From Anaerolineaceae bacterium UBA2260 (GTDB lineage: Bacteria > Chloroflexota > Anaerolineae > Anaerolineales > Anaerolineaceae), in the NCBI GenBank assembly GCA_002347485.1, contig DDXM01000014.1, positions 22,447 through 36,348 on the forward strand: 13,902 nucleotides of DNA. Direction: 5' to 3'. The translations under genes were made by a program, and so were the position numbers. This document shows positions 13,706 to 13,902 of the stretch, piece by piece; position 1 is the first letter of the stretch, and the number at the start of each line of letters is the position of its first letter. The notes beneath the pieces were generated by a model. The model saw only the letters and a program-made list of their open reading frames with translations, was not told the DNA's origin and did not search any database.

Positions 13706-13771
13706 TGGTAAACTGGTAAACGTTATACAATGACTTTAGGAAACAAATGCAAGAGTTTATAATTCTATAAT
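13706..13771 (+). promoter_or_regulatory. Probable regulatory region of the last gene: tandem 8-mer and -10 box
   Basis: TGGTAAAC occurs twice head-to-tail at 13706-13713 and 13714-13721, followed by TATACA (13724-13729). Further on, a perfect TATAAT lies at 13766-13771, 24 bases before the next start codon. No good -35 box sits 17 bases upstream of it. The area between arfB and this gene is A/T-rich and divergent. Confidence 0.4.
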
Positions 13772-13795
13772 ACTTGGCATAAAGAGAGAGATAAC

Positions 13796-13902
13796 ATGAC
13801 TGAATCATCTGTTGACGATTTTAGTTTGGATGAACTGCTACAGTTAAATCAACGCAGGATCACACCTGAGGAGATTAAGAAGTTTGAGGGTTATATGGCG
13901 GA
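13796..13902 (+). CDS. Unrecognised protein, N-terminal 35 residues only, cut by window edge
   Basis: An open frame from the ATG at 13796 to the window end without a stop, with the purine-rich GAGAGAG upstream as a ribosome-binding site and TATAAT at 13766. The visible residues are acidic and hydrophilic (SSVDDFSLDELLQLN, then RRITPEEIKKFEGYMA), with no signal peptide or known motif. The gene diverges from arfB. Nothing can be said of its function. Confidence 0.6.
   Translation, partial: MTESSVDDFSLDELLQLNQRRITPEEIKKFEGYMA

Noticed and set aside
1..13902. Mobile elements, CRISPR arrays, phage or defence genes
   Set aside because: No transposase, integrase, regularly spaced repeats, target duplications or known defence domains were found.

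Overview
The window carries ordinary chromosomal genes of a moderately GC-rich bacterium. Gene content (a zinc-uptake operon under a Zur-like repressor, a Mn-type superoxide dismutase, a DUF5054/GH38-like hydrolase with an SLC45/GPH-like transporter, a LiaF-like envelope protein) would suit a Chloroflexota (Anaerolineae-like) genome. That placement is inference from gene flavour, not from a phylogenetic marker. No prophage, insertion sequence or CRISPR array is visible.

Layout. (1) 1-1170: the 5' half of a tRNA-Leu(CAA) on the minus strand, cut by the window edge, diverges from ychF. (2) 1189-2245: a long perfect palindrome separates ychF from the convergent surE; upstream of surE lies a complete tRNA-Arg with anticodon GCG, a strong promoter and its own terminator. 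(3) 2311-6111: a minus-strand run zur-znuA-znuC-znuB-cyclophilin, headed by a promoter overlapped by a perfect 10-3-10 inverted repeat. (4) 6114-11536: a second minus-strand run, MFS transporter - DUF5054/GH38-like hydrolase - glycerophosphodiester phosphodiesterase - LiaF-like protein, with a sigma70-type promoter and a terminator. (5) 11591-12442: sodA on the plus strand with a promoter, a palindromic operator candidate, a roughly 130-nt highly self-complementary segment after the stop codon, and a terminator. (6) 12468-13649: a GYF_2 (DUF4339) membrane protein and arfB on the minus strand. (7) 13796-end: the start of an unrecognised plus-strand gene.

How the genes work together. Zur senses zinc and probably represses its own operon, which encodes the lipoprotein, ATPase and permease of a zinc importer; the cyclophilin may be expressed by read-through. 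The MFS-hydrolase-GDPD genes are tightly packed (a 6-nt gap and an 8-nt overlap) and look like an uptake-and-cleavage module for a glycosylated, possibly glycerophosphoryl-linked, substrate. YchF, ArfB and the two tRNAs belong to translation.

Most worth following up: the unassigned structured RNA after sodA, the rare tRNA-Arg(GCG), the transporter/GH38-like/GDPD operon, and the two unrelated palindromic operators at zur and sodA.
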